A stretch of DNA of 64,000 nucleotides from Streptomyces africanus (lineage in GTDB: Bacteria; Actinomycetota; Actinomycetes; Streptomycetales; Streptomycetaceae), in assembly GCF_002150735.1 (NCBI RefSeq), contig NZ_MUKA01000080.1:19505-83504 (forward strand), read 5' to 3'. The notes below the pieces were generated by a model. That model saw only the letters and a program-made list of their open reading frames with translations, was not told where the DNA came from and ran no database searches. Both the position numbers and the translations under genes were made by a program. Below are positions 51,456 through 64,000 of the stretch, piece after piece (the stretch's first letter is position 1; every line of letters begins with the position of its first letter).

Positions 51456-53129
51456 ATGAGCCAGCACTCTGCCGCACCTGCCCCCACTCCCACCCCCACG
51501 TCCGCCGTGGCCGTCGCCAAGCGTCGCGACTGGTGGCGGGACGCGGTGATCTACCAGGTGTATCCGCGCAGCTTCGCCGACAGCAACGGCGACGGCATGG
51601 GCGACCTGGAAGGTGTCCGCACCCGCCTGCCGTACCTGCGCGACCTCGGCGTGGACGCCGTGTGGCTCAGCCCCTTCTACGCCTCGCCGCAGGCCGACGC
51701 CGGCTACGACGTCGCCGACTACCGGGCCGTCGACCCGATGTTCGGCAACCTCCTGGACGCCGACGCGCTGATCCGCGACGCCCACGAGCTGGGCCTGAGG
51801 ATCATCGTCGACCTCGTGCCCAACCACTCCTCCGACCAGCACGAGTGGTTCAAGCGGGCCGTCGCGGAAGGCCCGGGCTCCCCGCTGCGGGACCGCTACC
51901 ACTTCCGCCCCGGCAAGGGGAAGAACGGCGGACTCCCGCCCAACGACTGGGAGTCGATCTTCGGCGGCCCGGCCTGGACACGGGTCCCGGACGGTGAGTG
52001 GTACCTGCACCTCTTCGCCCCCGAGCAGCCCGACTTCAACTGGGAGCACCCGGCGGTCGGCGACGAGTTCCGTTCCATCCTGCGCTTCTGGCTGGACATG
52101 GGCGTCGACGGCTTCCGGATCGACGTCGCCCACGGCCTGGTGAAGGCGGAGGGGCTTCCCGACCTTGGATCCCATGACCAGGTGAAGCTGCTGGGCAACG
52201 ATGTCATGCCGTTCTTCGACCAGGACGGGGTGCACGAGATCTACCGGCAGTGGCGGCTCATCCTCGACGAGTACTCGGGGGACCGCATCTTCGTCGCCGA
52301 GGCGTGGACGCCGACCATCGAGCGCACCGCCCACTACGTCCGCCCGGACGAGCTGCACCAGGCCTTCAACTTCCAGTACCTCAGCACCCACTGGGACGCC
52401 GCGGAGATGCGCGAGGTCATCGACCGCACCCTGGACGCCATGCGCCCGGTCGGCGCCCCCGCCACCTGGGTCCTGTCCAACCACGACGTGACCCGGCACG
52501 CCACCCGGTTCGCCAACCCGCCCGGCCTCGGCACCCAGATCCGTCTGGCCGGCGACCGGGAACTGGGCCTGCGCAGGGCCCGCGCCGCGACCCTGCTGAT
52601 GCTCGCGCTGCCCGGCTCCGCCTACCTCTACCAGGGCGAGGAGCTGGGGCTTCCGGACGTCGTGGACCTGCCGGACGAGGTGCGCCAGGACCCGGCGTAC
52701 TTCCGGGGCGCGGGCCAGGACGGCTTCCGTGACGGATGCCGGGTGCCGATCCCCTGGACCCGGGCCGGGTCGTCGTACGGCTTCGGCGACGGGGGCAGCT
52801 GGTTGCCGCAGCCGGAGGGCTGGGGCGAGCTGAGCGTCGAGGCGCAGACCGGTGAGCCCGGCTCGACCCTGGAGCTGTACCGGGCGGCGCTCGCCGTGCG
52901 CCGGGAGCAGCGCGACCTGGGCGCCGGTACGGCCGTGGAGTGGCTGCGGGCGCCCGAGGGCGTGCTGGCCTTCCGGCGCGGGGAGGTCGTGTGCGTCGCG
53001 AACACCACCGGCGAGTCGGTGGCGATGCCGGCGTACGGCCGGGTGCTGGTCGCGAGCGGGGAGATCGTCCAGGTCGACGACGAGGCGAAGGTGCCCGGCG
53101 ACACCACGGTGTGGTGGACCACCGCCTGA
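51456..53129 (+). CDS. aglA: AglA, intracellular alpha-glucosidase (GH13)
   Basis: 557-aa GH13 enzyme that hydrolyses maltose/maltodextrins taken up by MalEFG. Conserved regions: RIIVDLVPNHSSDQH (region I), GFRIDVAHGLVK (nucleophile Asp near 223), FVAEAWTP (acid Glu near 282) and VLSNHDVTRHATR (transition-state Asp). No signal peptide: cytosolic. The ATG at 51456 follows AAGGAC; an ATG at 51423 would add MTTPLLRIKDD, which includes a TTA leucine codon, and would then depend on bldA tRNA. Followed by a strong terminator. Confidence 0.93.
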   Translation: MSQHSAAPAPTPTPTSAVAVAKRRDWWRDAVIYQVYPRSFADSNGDGMGDLEGVRTRLPYLRDLGVDAVWLSPFYASPQADAGYDVADYRAVDPMFGNLLDADALIRDAHELGLRIIVDLVPNHSSDQHEWFKRAVAEGPGSPLRDRYHFRPGKGKNGGLPPNDWESIFGGPAWTRVPDGEWYLHLFAPEQPDFNWEHPAVGDEFRSILRFWLDMGVDGFRIDVAHGLVKAEGLPDLGSHDQVKLLGNDVMPFFDQDGVHEIYRQWRLILDEYSGDRIFVAEAWTPTIERTAHYVRPDELHQAFNFQYLSTHWDAAEMREVIDRTLDAMRPVGAPATWVLSNHDVTRHATRFANPPGLGTQIRLAGDRELGLRRARAATLLMLALPGSAYLYQGEELGLPDVVDLPDEVRQDPAYFRGAGQDGFRDGCRVPIPWTRAGSSYGFGDGGSWLPQPEGWGELSVEAQTGEPGSTLELYRAALAVRREQRDLGAGTAVEWLRAPEGVLAFRRGEVVCVANTTGESVAMPAYGRVLVASGEIVQVDDEAKVPGDTTVWWTTA

Positions 53130-53149
53130 TTTTCCGTTGAATTTGGCAC

Positions 53150-53180
53150 GGCCCGCTGCCCTTCGGGGCGGCGGGCCTTT
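53150..53180 (+). terminator. Terminator after aglA
   Basis: 12-bp stem GGCCCGCTGCCC / GGGCGGCGGGCC (mismatch T-G inside) with TTCG loop, then TTT. It lies 20 bp after the aglA stop and ends the malEFG-aglA transcript before the amylase promoter. Confidence 0.88.
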
Positions 53181-53195
53181 ACCATCTCCGTCACC

Positions 53196-53221
53196 GCAAG
53201 GTTTCTGAACCTTGCAGCAAG
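53196..53221. promoter_or_regulatory. MalR-type operator before amylase gene
   Basis: GCAAGG (53196-53201), spacer TTTCTGAA, CCTTGC (53210-53215), overlapping the palindrome CTTGCAGCAAG (53211-53221). Same CTTGC theme as before malE. It lies about 40 bp before the amylase ATG and probably at or next to the promoter. Streptomyces amylase promoters are known to carry CTTGCAG-type repeats used by MalR/Reg1. Confidence 0.75.
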
Positions 53222-53259
53222 AACCGTCAACAGTCCTTCAACGAAGAAGGAAACCCCAC

Positions 53260-54630
53260 ATGGCACGCAGACACCTCGCCGCAGCCGCGCTCACCGCGGC
53301 TGCGGTTGTCATGAACCCGACTAGCGCACAGGCCTCCCCACCTGGCACCAAGGACGTCACCGCCGTCCTCTTCGAGTGGACGTACGCCTCCGTCGCCCGC
53401 GAGTGCACCGCCGCCCTCGGCCCCGCCGGATACGGCTACGTCCAGGTCTCCCCGCCCGCCGAGCACATACAGGGCCCGCAGTGGTGGACCTCGTACCAGC
53501 CGGTCAGCTACAGGATCGCCGGCCGGCTCGGTGACCGCGCGGCCTTCCGGAACATGGTGAACACCTGCCACGCGGCCGGTGTGAAGGTCGTCGTCGACAC
53601 GGTGATCAACCACATGTCGGCGGGCAGCGGCACCGGCACCGGCGGCTCGTCGTACACGAAGTACGGCTACCCCGGCCTGTACTCCTCGTACGACTTCGAC
53701 GACTGCACGAGCCGGATCGGCAACTACCAGGACCGCTGGAACGTCCAGCACTGCGAACTGGTCGGCCTCGCCGACCTCGACACCGGCGAGGACTACGTCC
53801 GCAGGGCCATCGCCGGGTACATGAACGACCTGCTCTCCCTCGGCGCGGACGGCTTCCGCATCGACGCGGCCAAGCACATGGACGCCGCCGACCTGGCGAA
53901 CATCAAGTCCCGCCTGACCGACCCGAACGTGTACTGGAAGCAGGAAGTCATCCACGGCGCCGGCGAGGCCGTCCAGCCCACCGAGTACACCGGCAACGGC
54001 GACGTCCAGGAGTTCCGCTACGCCTACGACCTCAAGCGGGTCTTCACCAACGAGAACCTCGCCTACCTGAAGAACTACGGCGAGGGCTGGGGCTACCTGA
54101 CCAGCGGCGTCTCCGGCGTCTTCGTCGACAACCACGACACCGAGCGCAACGGCTCCACCCTCAGCTACAAGGACGGCGCCACCTACACCCTCGCCAACGT
54201 CTTCATGCTCGCCTGGCCCTACGGCGCCCCGGACATCAACTCCGGGTACGAGTTCACCGACCAGGACGCCGGTCCCCCGAACGGCGGTCAGGTGAACGCC
54301 TGCTGGCAGGACGGCTGGAAATGCCAGCACAACTGGCCCGAGATCAAGTCCATGGTCGCCTTCCGCAACGCCACGCGCGGCCAGGCGGTCACCGACTGGT
54401 GGGACAACGGCGGCGACGCCATCGCCTTCGGCCGGGGCGGCAAGGGGTTCGTGGCCATCAACCACGAGTCCGGCTCCCTGACCAGGACCTACCAGACCTC
54501 GCTGCCGGCGGGGACGTACTGCGACGTGCAGGCCAACACGACCGTGACGGTGAACTCCAGCGGGCAGTTGACGGCCACGCTGGGACCGAACACGGCCCTG
54601 GCGATCCACGCGGCCAAGCCGAACTGCTGA
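53260..54630 (+). CDS. Secreted alpha-amylase (GH13), without starch-binding domain
   Basis: 456-aa extracellular alpha-amylase. A Sec signal peptide ([24 protein letters not shown]) is followed by the animal-type Streptomyces amylase fold: [30 protein letters not shown] (region I), [10 protein letters not shown] (nucleophile Asp near 202), WKQEVIHG (Glu near 228) and [10 protein letters not shown] (Asp near 292). The C-terminal beta domain ends with the protein; the CBM20 starch-binding module of S. griseus-type enzymes is absent. ATG 53260 follows GAAGGAAA. MalR-type operator just upstream. Confidence 0.93.
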   Translation: MARRHLAAAALTAAAVVMNPTSAQASPPGTKDVTAVLFEWTYASVARECTAALGPAGYGYVQVSPPAEHIQGPQWWTSYQPVSYRIAGRLGDRAAFRNMVNTCHAAGVKVVVDTVINHMSAGSGTGTGGSSYTKYGYPGLYSSYDFDDCTSRIGNYQDRWNVQHCELVGLADLDTGEDYVRRAIAGYMNDLLSLGADGFRIDAAKHMDAADLANIKSRLTDPNVYWKQEVIHGAGEAVQPTEYTGNGDVQEFRYAYDLKRVFTNENLAYLKNYGEGWGYLTSGVSGVFVDNHDTERNGSTLSYKDGATYTLANVFMLAWPYGAPDINSGYEFTDQDAGPPNGGQVNACWQDGWKCQHNWPEIKSMVAFRNATRGQAVTDWWDNGGDAIAFGRGGKGFVAINHESGSLTRTYQTSLPAGTYCDVQANTTVTVNSSGQLTATLGPNTALAIHAAKPNC

Positions 54631-54645
54631 AAGTTCTTTCCAGAA

Positions 54646-54665
54646 GTTGCAGGACTCTTGCTGAA
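54646..54665. promoter_or_regulatory. CTTGC-type repeats before pullulanase
   Basis: TTGCAGGACTC (54647-54657) and TTGCTGAAAGC (54658-54668) are direct repeats with an 11-bp period. They lie about 75 bp before the pullulanase GTG and 16 bp after the amylase stop, and are the same sequence class as the MalR sites. Confidence 0.5.
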
Positions 54666-54734
54666 AGCGTTTCGGCGGCGATACGTTCGCGCGGGGTCGG
54701 ACCCGAGAGCCGCAAACGCAAGGAGTCCACGTCA

Positions 54735-60134
<5,400 letters not shown>

Positions 60135-60145
60135 CCGCACTACGT

Positions 60146-60184
60146 TGGGTGGGGCAGGCCGCGACCGACGGTCTGCCCCACCCA
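60146..60184 (+). terminator. Terminator after pullulanase gene
   Basis: Perfect 12-bp stem TGGGTGGGGCAG / CTGCCCCACCCA with a 15-nt loop, 11 bp after the stop. No U-tract. It separates the starch genes from the receiver-phosphatase gene. Confidence 0.8.
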
Positions 60185-60209
60185 CGTACGCCCCGAGGGC
60201 CCAGTCGAG

Positions 60210-61829
60210 ATGGACGCCAACGGTACGCAGCACAACCCCGGCACCACCGTGCTGGTCGTGGACGACGTCGCGGCCAGCCGGTACGCCATGGGCGCGGTGC
60301 TGAGCCGGGCCGGCCACCAGGTCGTGCCGGTCGCCAGCGGCGGCGAGGCGCTCGTCGAACTCGACGTCCGGCTGCGCGACGGCACCCTGCCCGACGTGGC
60401 CCTCGTCGACGTGGGCCTGCCGGACATGAGCGGCTTCGAACTGTGCCGCCGGGTCCGGGCCCGGCCGCCCATGGCCGCCCTGCCCGTCGTGCACTTCTCC
60501 GCCGCCGCGACCGCGCCCGGCGACCGGTGCCGGGGCCTGGACGCGGGCGGCGACGCCTATCTGACCGTGCCCGCCGAGCCCCAGGAGATCCAGGCCGTCG
60601 TACGGGCCGCCGTGCGCGGGGCGCGCCGCAGCACGGGCGCCGAGACCGCCGTCCACCGTCTGACGCTGCTGTCCGAGGCCATCGTCACCGTGCAGGCCGC
60701 CCGCTGCCCGCGGGAACTCGCCGCCGCGGCCGCCGACGGAGCCGCCCGCCTCACCGCCTCGCCCGCCGTGGCGTTCGTGATCGGCCCGGACGGCGAGCCG
60801 TACCGGGGCACGGCCCGGTGCCGTCCCGCGCCGGCGGACACCGGCGCCCACCAGGCGGCGGCACGGCTGGTCACCCGGCTCGCGGAGGGCCGTACGGGCG
60901 TCCACACCACCGTCGTCCCCGTGCCGCTGTGGCCGGCCGGGATGTTCCGGCCGGGCGTCGAGGAGGACGCCCGCCTGACCGTGGCGATCGCCCAGGACGG
61001 CCGGACGGCGGTCTGCCTCGCCACCCCCGTACGCCGGGCCGCGATCACCGACCCCGCGGCCGACGGGCTGCTCGCCCGCCTCGCCCAGGCCTGTGCGCTG
61101 GCCGCCGAGCCGCTGCTGCTGTACCGCGTGGAGCGGCACGTCGCCCTCACCCTCCAGCACAGCTTCCTGCCCCAGCCGCACAAGCTGCCGCATCTGCCCG
61201 GCGTCGACATCGTCGTCCGCTACGTGCCCGCCTCCCGGCAGACCGAGATCGGCGGCGACTTCTACGCCGCCCTGCGCACCGGCGACGGCGTGCTCACCGC
61301 CGTCGGGGACGTCGTCGGGCACTCGCTGGACGCGGCCACCGTCATGGTCGAGATCCGGCACGCGCTGCGCGCCTACTGCGTGACCGAGAGCGACCCGGTG
61401 GTCCTGGCCGGGCGGCTCGACCGGATGCTCCAGCGGTACCACCCCGACATCACGGCCACCGTGTGCCTGGCCCTGCTCGACCCGGGCAGCGGACGGGTGC
61501 GGATCGCCAACGCCGGGCACATCCCGCCGCTGATCCTGCGCGACGGGGGCGGCGCCGAGTACGTCGACGCGTGCGGTCCGCTGCTCGGGCTGGGCCTGGA
61601 ACGGCCCGAGCCGACCGAGCAGTACCTCAAGCCCACCGACCGCCTCCTCATGGTCACCGACGGTCTCATCGAGACCCGCGGCACCCCCCTGGAGACCTCC
61701 CTGGAACAGCTCCGCACGGCCGCCGCAAACGCCCCGGCCGGCCTCGACCCCCTCTGCGACGTGCTGCTCGGCTGCTTCGGCCGGGACCCGGAGGACGACA
61801 TCGCGATGCTGGCGCTGCGGCTAGGGTGA
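60210..61829 (+). CDS. Receiver-domain SpoIIE/PP2C-type phosphatase with degenerate receiver
   Basis: 539-aa RsbU-like protein. Receiver domain (residues 12-125): acidic pair VVDD (18-19), phospho-acceptor Asp67 in LVDVGLPDMSG, S97 in HFSAA; the usual invariant Lys is replaced by Val120 (AYLTVPAEP), so phosphorylation-dependent switching may be altered. Residues 140-320: linker, GAF-like, not clearly assigned. Residues 320-539: PP2C/SpoIIE phosphatase (IGGDFYAALRTGDG, GDVVGHSLDAATVM, ATVCLALLD, NAGHIPPLIL, GDPEDDIAMLAL-like DPEDDIAM). It likely dephosphorylates an anti-sigma antagonist; partner genes are not adjacent. Confidence 0.92.
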   Translation: MDANGTQHNPGTTVLVVDDVAASRYAMGAVLSRAGHQVVPVASGGEALVELDVRLRDGTLPDVALVDVGLPDMSGFELCRRVRARPPMAALPVVHFSAAATAPGDRCRGLDAGGDAYLTVPAEPQEIQAVVRAAVRGARRSTGAETAVHRLTLLSEAIVTVQAARCPRELAAAAADGAARLTASPAVAFVIGPDGEPYRGTARCRPAPADTGAHQAAARLVTRLAEGRTGVHTTVVPVPLWPAGMFRPGVEEDARLTVAIAQDGRTAVCLATPVRRAAITDPAADGLLARLAQACALAAEPLLLYRVERHVALTLQHSFLPQPHKLPHLPGVDIVVRYVPASRQTEIGGDFYAALRTGDGVLTAVGDVVGHSLDAATVMVEIRHALRAYCVTESDPVVLAGRLDRMLQRYHPDITATVCLALLDPGSGRVRIANAGHIPPLILRDGGGAEYVDACGPLLGLGLERPEPTEQYLKPTDRLLMVTDGLIETRGTPLETSLEQLRTAAANAPAGLDPLCDVLLGCFGRDPEDDIAMLALRLG

Positions 61830-61862
61830 GCCCGTTGGCCGCCGCCCAGAACAGGAGTGCTC

Positions 61863-62219
61863 ATGCCGCAGATCACCGTCGACTATTCCGCCGACCTCGC
61901 GGACGACTTCGACCGGCCCGGGTTCGCGAAGGCGCTGCACGAGGCGACCGTCGAGATCGCGGCCGCCAAGCCGGCGGCGTGCAAGACCCGGTTCCGCCGG
62001 ACCGAGGACATCGTGGTCGGCCCCGAGACCGGCGGGCACTCCCATGTGCACGTCCACTTCGCGCTGCTCCCCGGCCGCACCGAGGAGACCAAGGCCCGGC
62101 TCACCGAGGCCACCCTGGAACTGCTGCGCACGCATGTGAAGGCCGCCGAGGGGCGCGCGCTGCACGCCTCCGCCGAGGTGCGCGAACTGGACGCGTCCTA
62201 CCGGAAGTCCGAGAGCTGA
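61863..62219 (+). CDS. CHMI-like (5-carboxymethyl-2-hydroxymuconate isomerase) tautomerase
   Basis: 118-aa tautomerase-superfamily protein of the HpaF/CHMI kind. The catalytic residue in this family is an N-terminal Pro exposed by Met removal: MPQITVDYSAD fits if ATG 61863 is the start, and a GTG two codons earlier would block it, so 61863 is chosen. Further blocks: RRTEDIVVGPETGGHSHVHVHF and LPGRTEETKARLTEATLELL. No other homoprotocatechuate genes are nearby, so a promiscuous role is possible. Confidence 0.88.
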   Translation: MPQITVDYSADLADDFDRPGFAKALHEATVEIAAAKPAACKTRFRRTEDIVVGPETGGHSHVHVHFALLPGRTEETKARLTEATLELLRTHVKAAEGRALHASAEVRELDASYRKSES

Positions 62220-62248
62220 GAAGCTGAGAAGTCCACAGCCGCGCGGCC

Positions 62249-62938
62249 TCAGGTCGCCAGCGCCAGGAGGCGGCCGGCCAGCTGGGCGAACGGGCCGTCG
62301 GCCGGCTCCTCCCGGGCGATGCGGCGCATCAGGGCGCCCATCTCCGCGTCCTGGGCCGCGCTGACCGCGGTGAGCGCGGCGAAGTCGTGGACGAGCTGGA
62401 CCTCCAGCTCGGCCCGCGGGATGCGCCGGCCGTCCAGCCAGATCAGCGCCGTCGACTCGGCGAGCGAGATCCAGGAACGCACGACCAGTTCCAGCCGCGC
62501 GGGCGGATCGGTCACGCCCAGATGCGAAAGGATCTGGACATAGGCGGCCTGCCGTACGGAGTCGATCAGCGCGTTGGTCGTCGAGGAGCCGACCGCCGGG
62601 CCGCCGCGCATGAGGGCGGAGAAACCGGGGCCGTGCTCGTCGACGAAGTCGAAGAAGCGGCGCATCACACGCAGCAGCCGCGCCCCCAGCGGCCCCTCGT
62701 GCGGCTCCACGAAACGGGCCGCGAGATCGTCCGAGGCCCGCTTCAACGCGGCCTCGTACAGGCTGAGTTTGCCGGGGAAGTAGTGGTAGACCAACGGGCG
62801 TGAGATGCCCGCGGCGGACGCTATCTCGTCGATCGAGACCTCGTCGGGCGAGCGGCGGCTGAACAGTTCGAGGGCGACGCCGATCAACTGCTGCCGCCGC
62901 TCCTCGACTCCCATTCTGCGGCGAACCCCGGTAGTCAT
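62249..62938 (-). CDS. TetR/AcrR-family regulator
   Basis: 229-aa regulator. HTH VSIDEIASAAGISRPLVYHYF in residues 35-60. The C-terminal ligand domain is of the FabR-neighbour group (PGFSALMRGGPAVGSSTTNALIDS, ELVVRSWISLAESTALIWL). It is transcribed leftward, convergent with the tautomerase gene (30 bp between stops). An imperfect inverted repeat, GATCGATTCCG / TCGGATCGATC, lies just before its start. Target and ligand unknown. Confidence 0.92.
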   Translation of the reverse strand: MTTGVRRRMGVEERRQQLIGVALELFSRRSPDEVSIDEIASAAGISRPLVYHYFPGKLSLYEAALKRASDDLAARFVEPHEGPLGARLLRVMRRFFDFVDEHGPGFSALMRGGPAVGSSTTNALIDSVRQAAYVQILSHLGVTDPPARLELVVRSWISLAESTALIWLDGRRIPRAELEVQLVHDFAALTAVSAAQDAEMGALMRRIAREEPADGPFAQLAGRLLALAT

Positions 62939-62952
62939 GCGAACACCTTACC

Positions 62953-62986
62953 GATCGATTCCGGCCTTGAACGGATCGGATCGATC
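62953..62986. promoter_or_regulatory. Imperfect inverted repeat upstream of TetR gene
   Basis: GATCGATTCCG (62953-62963) and TCGGATCGATC (62976-62986) match as an inverted pair at 8 of 11 positions and start 15 bp before the TetR start codon. Candidate autoregulatory operator. Confidence 0.4.
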
Positions 62987-63000
62987 AGGGATGTTCACCC

Positions 63001-63036
63001 GGGTGCCCGGGCGGGTGCCCGGGCGGGTGCCCGGGC
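63001..63036. repeat. 12-bp tandem repeat (GGGTGCCCGGGC)x3
   Basis: Three perfect copies of GGGTGCCCGGGC, each containing the palindrome GCCCGGGC, lie between the TetR start (62938) and the stop of the unknown gene at 63043. The array is downstream of that gene and could act in transcript ending. Confidence 0.85.
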
Positions 63037-63042
63037 CGTCGG

Positions 63043-64000
63043 TCAGTGCAGCCCGCCGATCGATCGCCCGTCCCGCAGCGTGCCCTTCAGTTCGGCCCGC
63101 GCCCCCCGCTCGGCCGGCACGGTCAGCAGACTGCTCGGCGACGATCCGGCGACCCCGCCCGTCGCCCGGACCGACGCGGTCTCCCGGCTGCCGGCGGCCA
63201 GCAGATACCAGTCGCCCGCCTTCGACATCCACAGCACTCCGGCCAGGACGTGCGGCTCGCGCGCCCCGCACGCAGGGACGTTCTCGGCCTTCGCCGCCAC
63301 CGCCCCGTACGTCCCGCCCGGCGTGTGGAACTGCGCGAGCACTCGCGCCCCGCCGCCCCGCCACGTCTCGGCCCGGGTGCACACCCACGCGGCCGAACCG
63401 CTAGCGTCCGGCAACGGCTGCTCGTTGAACGCCCAGGCGTTGACGCTCCGCACTCCCGCCGAGCGCACCGTGGCCAGCGAACAGGCGAACGGCGCCCAGG
63501 TGCGCAGCGCCTTGGCGCCGGACGCCTCACCCGGGGACCCGGGCCGTCCGGCGGTGAGCCGGGCCGGGACCAGTTCGCCGAGGTCGGTCAGCAGCCGCGT
63601 CTTCCTGCCGTCGGTCAGTTGCAGCACGTTCCACGACGTACACGCCCCGGACCGCAGGACCGGACTGGCCAGCGGCGCGGCCACACCGTCGGTGAGGGCC
63701 AGCTCCATCGCGCCGGAGCCCGGCTTCATCAGGTCCCGCTCGCCCGCCTTCTTCACCCAAGGGGCGGTCAGATAGCGGACGTTGCCGTCGGCCCGGCCCA
63801 GGACCACCGCGCCGGCCCCGGCCCGGCCCGCGCCGTCGACCCGGGCGAAGTCGAGAGCGGCGCCCTGCGTGCCCTCCTTCGGCTCGGCGTACCGGGCGAT
63901 GCGCAGACCGTCGTAGAGGATCACCACGCGCGCCGCGTCGACCGTCCCCGCGTACAGCAGCTGGGGCGGTCCGGCCGGGCCGCCCCAGCTGCTGTACGCG
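63043..64000 (-). CDS. Unknown protein, N-terminus beyond the window
   Basis: C-terminal 318 codons of a protein whose start lies past 64000; the frame is open to the edge. The visible part is beta-rich and Gly/Ala-rich with several repeated hydrophobic strands (LLYAGTVDAARVVILYDGLR, MELALTDGVAAPLASPV, AGVLWMSKAGDWYLLAAG) and four Cys. No catalytic motif was recognised. It might be an extracytoplasmic beta-structure domain of a larger membrane protein, since the left part is not visible; this is inference. A 52-bp palindrome lies within its coding sequence at the edge. Confidence 0.7.
   Translation of the reverse strand, partial: AYSSWGGPAGPPQLLYAGTVDAARVVILYDGLRIARYAEPKEGTQGAALDFARVDGAGRAGAGAVVLGRADGNVRYLTAPWVKKAGERDLMKPGSGAMELALTDGVAAPLASPVLRSGACTSWNVLQLTDGRKTRLLTDLGELVPARLTAGRPGSPGEASGAKALRTWAPFACSLATVRSAGVRSVNAWAFNEQPLPDASGSAAWVCTRAETWRGGGARVLAQFHTPGGTYGAVAAKAENVPACGAREPHVLAGVLWMSKAGDWYLLAAGSRETASVRATGGVAGSSPSSLLTVPAERGARAELKGTLRDGRSIGGLH
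63949..64000. repeat. 52-bp near-perfect palindrome at window edge
   Basis: Arms at 63949-63969 and 63980-64000 are exact reverse complements over 21 bp (they begin CGCGTACAGCAG and end CTGCTGTACGCG). The 10-bp centre, TCCGGCCGGG, differs from symmetry at one base pair only. It sits inside the partial gene and stops at the window end, so its true extent is unknown. Confidence 0.9.

Noticed and set aside
63001..63036. Possible CRISPR repeat array
   Set aside because: Units are contiguous 12-bp repeats with no spacers and no cas genes nearby.

Overview
The window reads as a piece of a Streptomyces chromosome. It has very high GC, frequent GTG (and some TTG) starts, Tat and lipoprotein signals, F420 enzymology, a SARP-type regulator, NsrR/HmpA, GlnE next to a GlnA2-type glutamine synthetase-like enzyme, and a malR-malEFG-aglA cluster without its own ATPase. 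The glnE/glnA2/nadE/mal neighbourhood resembles the S. coelicolor core chromosome as I remember it. No rRNA, tRNA, CRISPR array, transposase or phage gene was seen.

Layout. 1-9 kb: end of an efflux permease, a serine hydrolase, an orphan sugar-binding lipoprotein, an Rsm22-type methyltransferase, a secreted S37 peptidase, a small DUF6243-like protein divergent from a TetR regulator (two operator-like palindromes between them), a secreted glycerophosphodiester phosphodiesterase, a prim-pol-like protein and a lipoprotein. 9-13 kb: the iron-uptake operon efeO-efeB-efeU behind a DmdR/IdeR-type iron box. 13-18 kb: housekeeping and small genes (PhzF-like, methionine aminopeptidase, F420:NADPH oxidoreductase, M50-like protease). 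18.3-25 kb: a 0.7-kb gene-poor GC-rich stretch with a degenerate duplication, a 1094-aa SARP-NB-ARC-TPR regulator, a convergent DrrAB-type ABC exporter and panB. The exporter promoter carries an 11-bp-phased repeat that looks like a SARP operator, which is the best candidate here for an unreported regulatory circuit.

25-31 kb: two MFS exporters, one in an operon with its TetR repressor behind a perfect 19-bp palindrome, the other behind a nested hairpin. An EEP-family membrane protein, a methyltransferase and a HAD hydrolase follow. 31.8-39 kb: nadE, a secreted sedolisin (S53), a DUF3105/DUF305 pair, and convergent nsrR and hmpA with an NsrR-type 11-1-11 operator at the hmpA promoter. 39-45.7 kb: glnA2, three small genes, glnE, and the decayed remnant of a YtcJ-type amidohydrolase.

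45.7-60.2 kb is a starch/maltodextrin regulon. A PAP2 membrane protein precedes it. MalR (LacI family) is divergent from malE-malF-malG-aglA, followed by a secreted alpha-amylase and a 1799-aa secreted protein with two GH13 catalytic units (amylase-like plus pullulanase). CTTGC-type repeats lie upstream of malR, malE, the amylase and the pullulanase, so one repressor could control the whole set. The exoenzymes would cut starch and pullulan outside, MalEFG would import maltodextrins (ATPase supplied elsewhere, known in Streptomyces as MsiK), and AglA would release glucose inside. 60.2-64 kb: a receiver-SpoIIE phosphatase, a CHMI-like tautomerase, a TetR regulator and a partial unknown protein whose gene holds a 52-bp near-perfect palindrome at the window edge.
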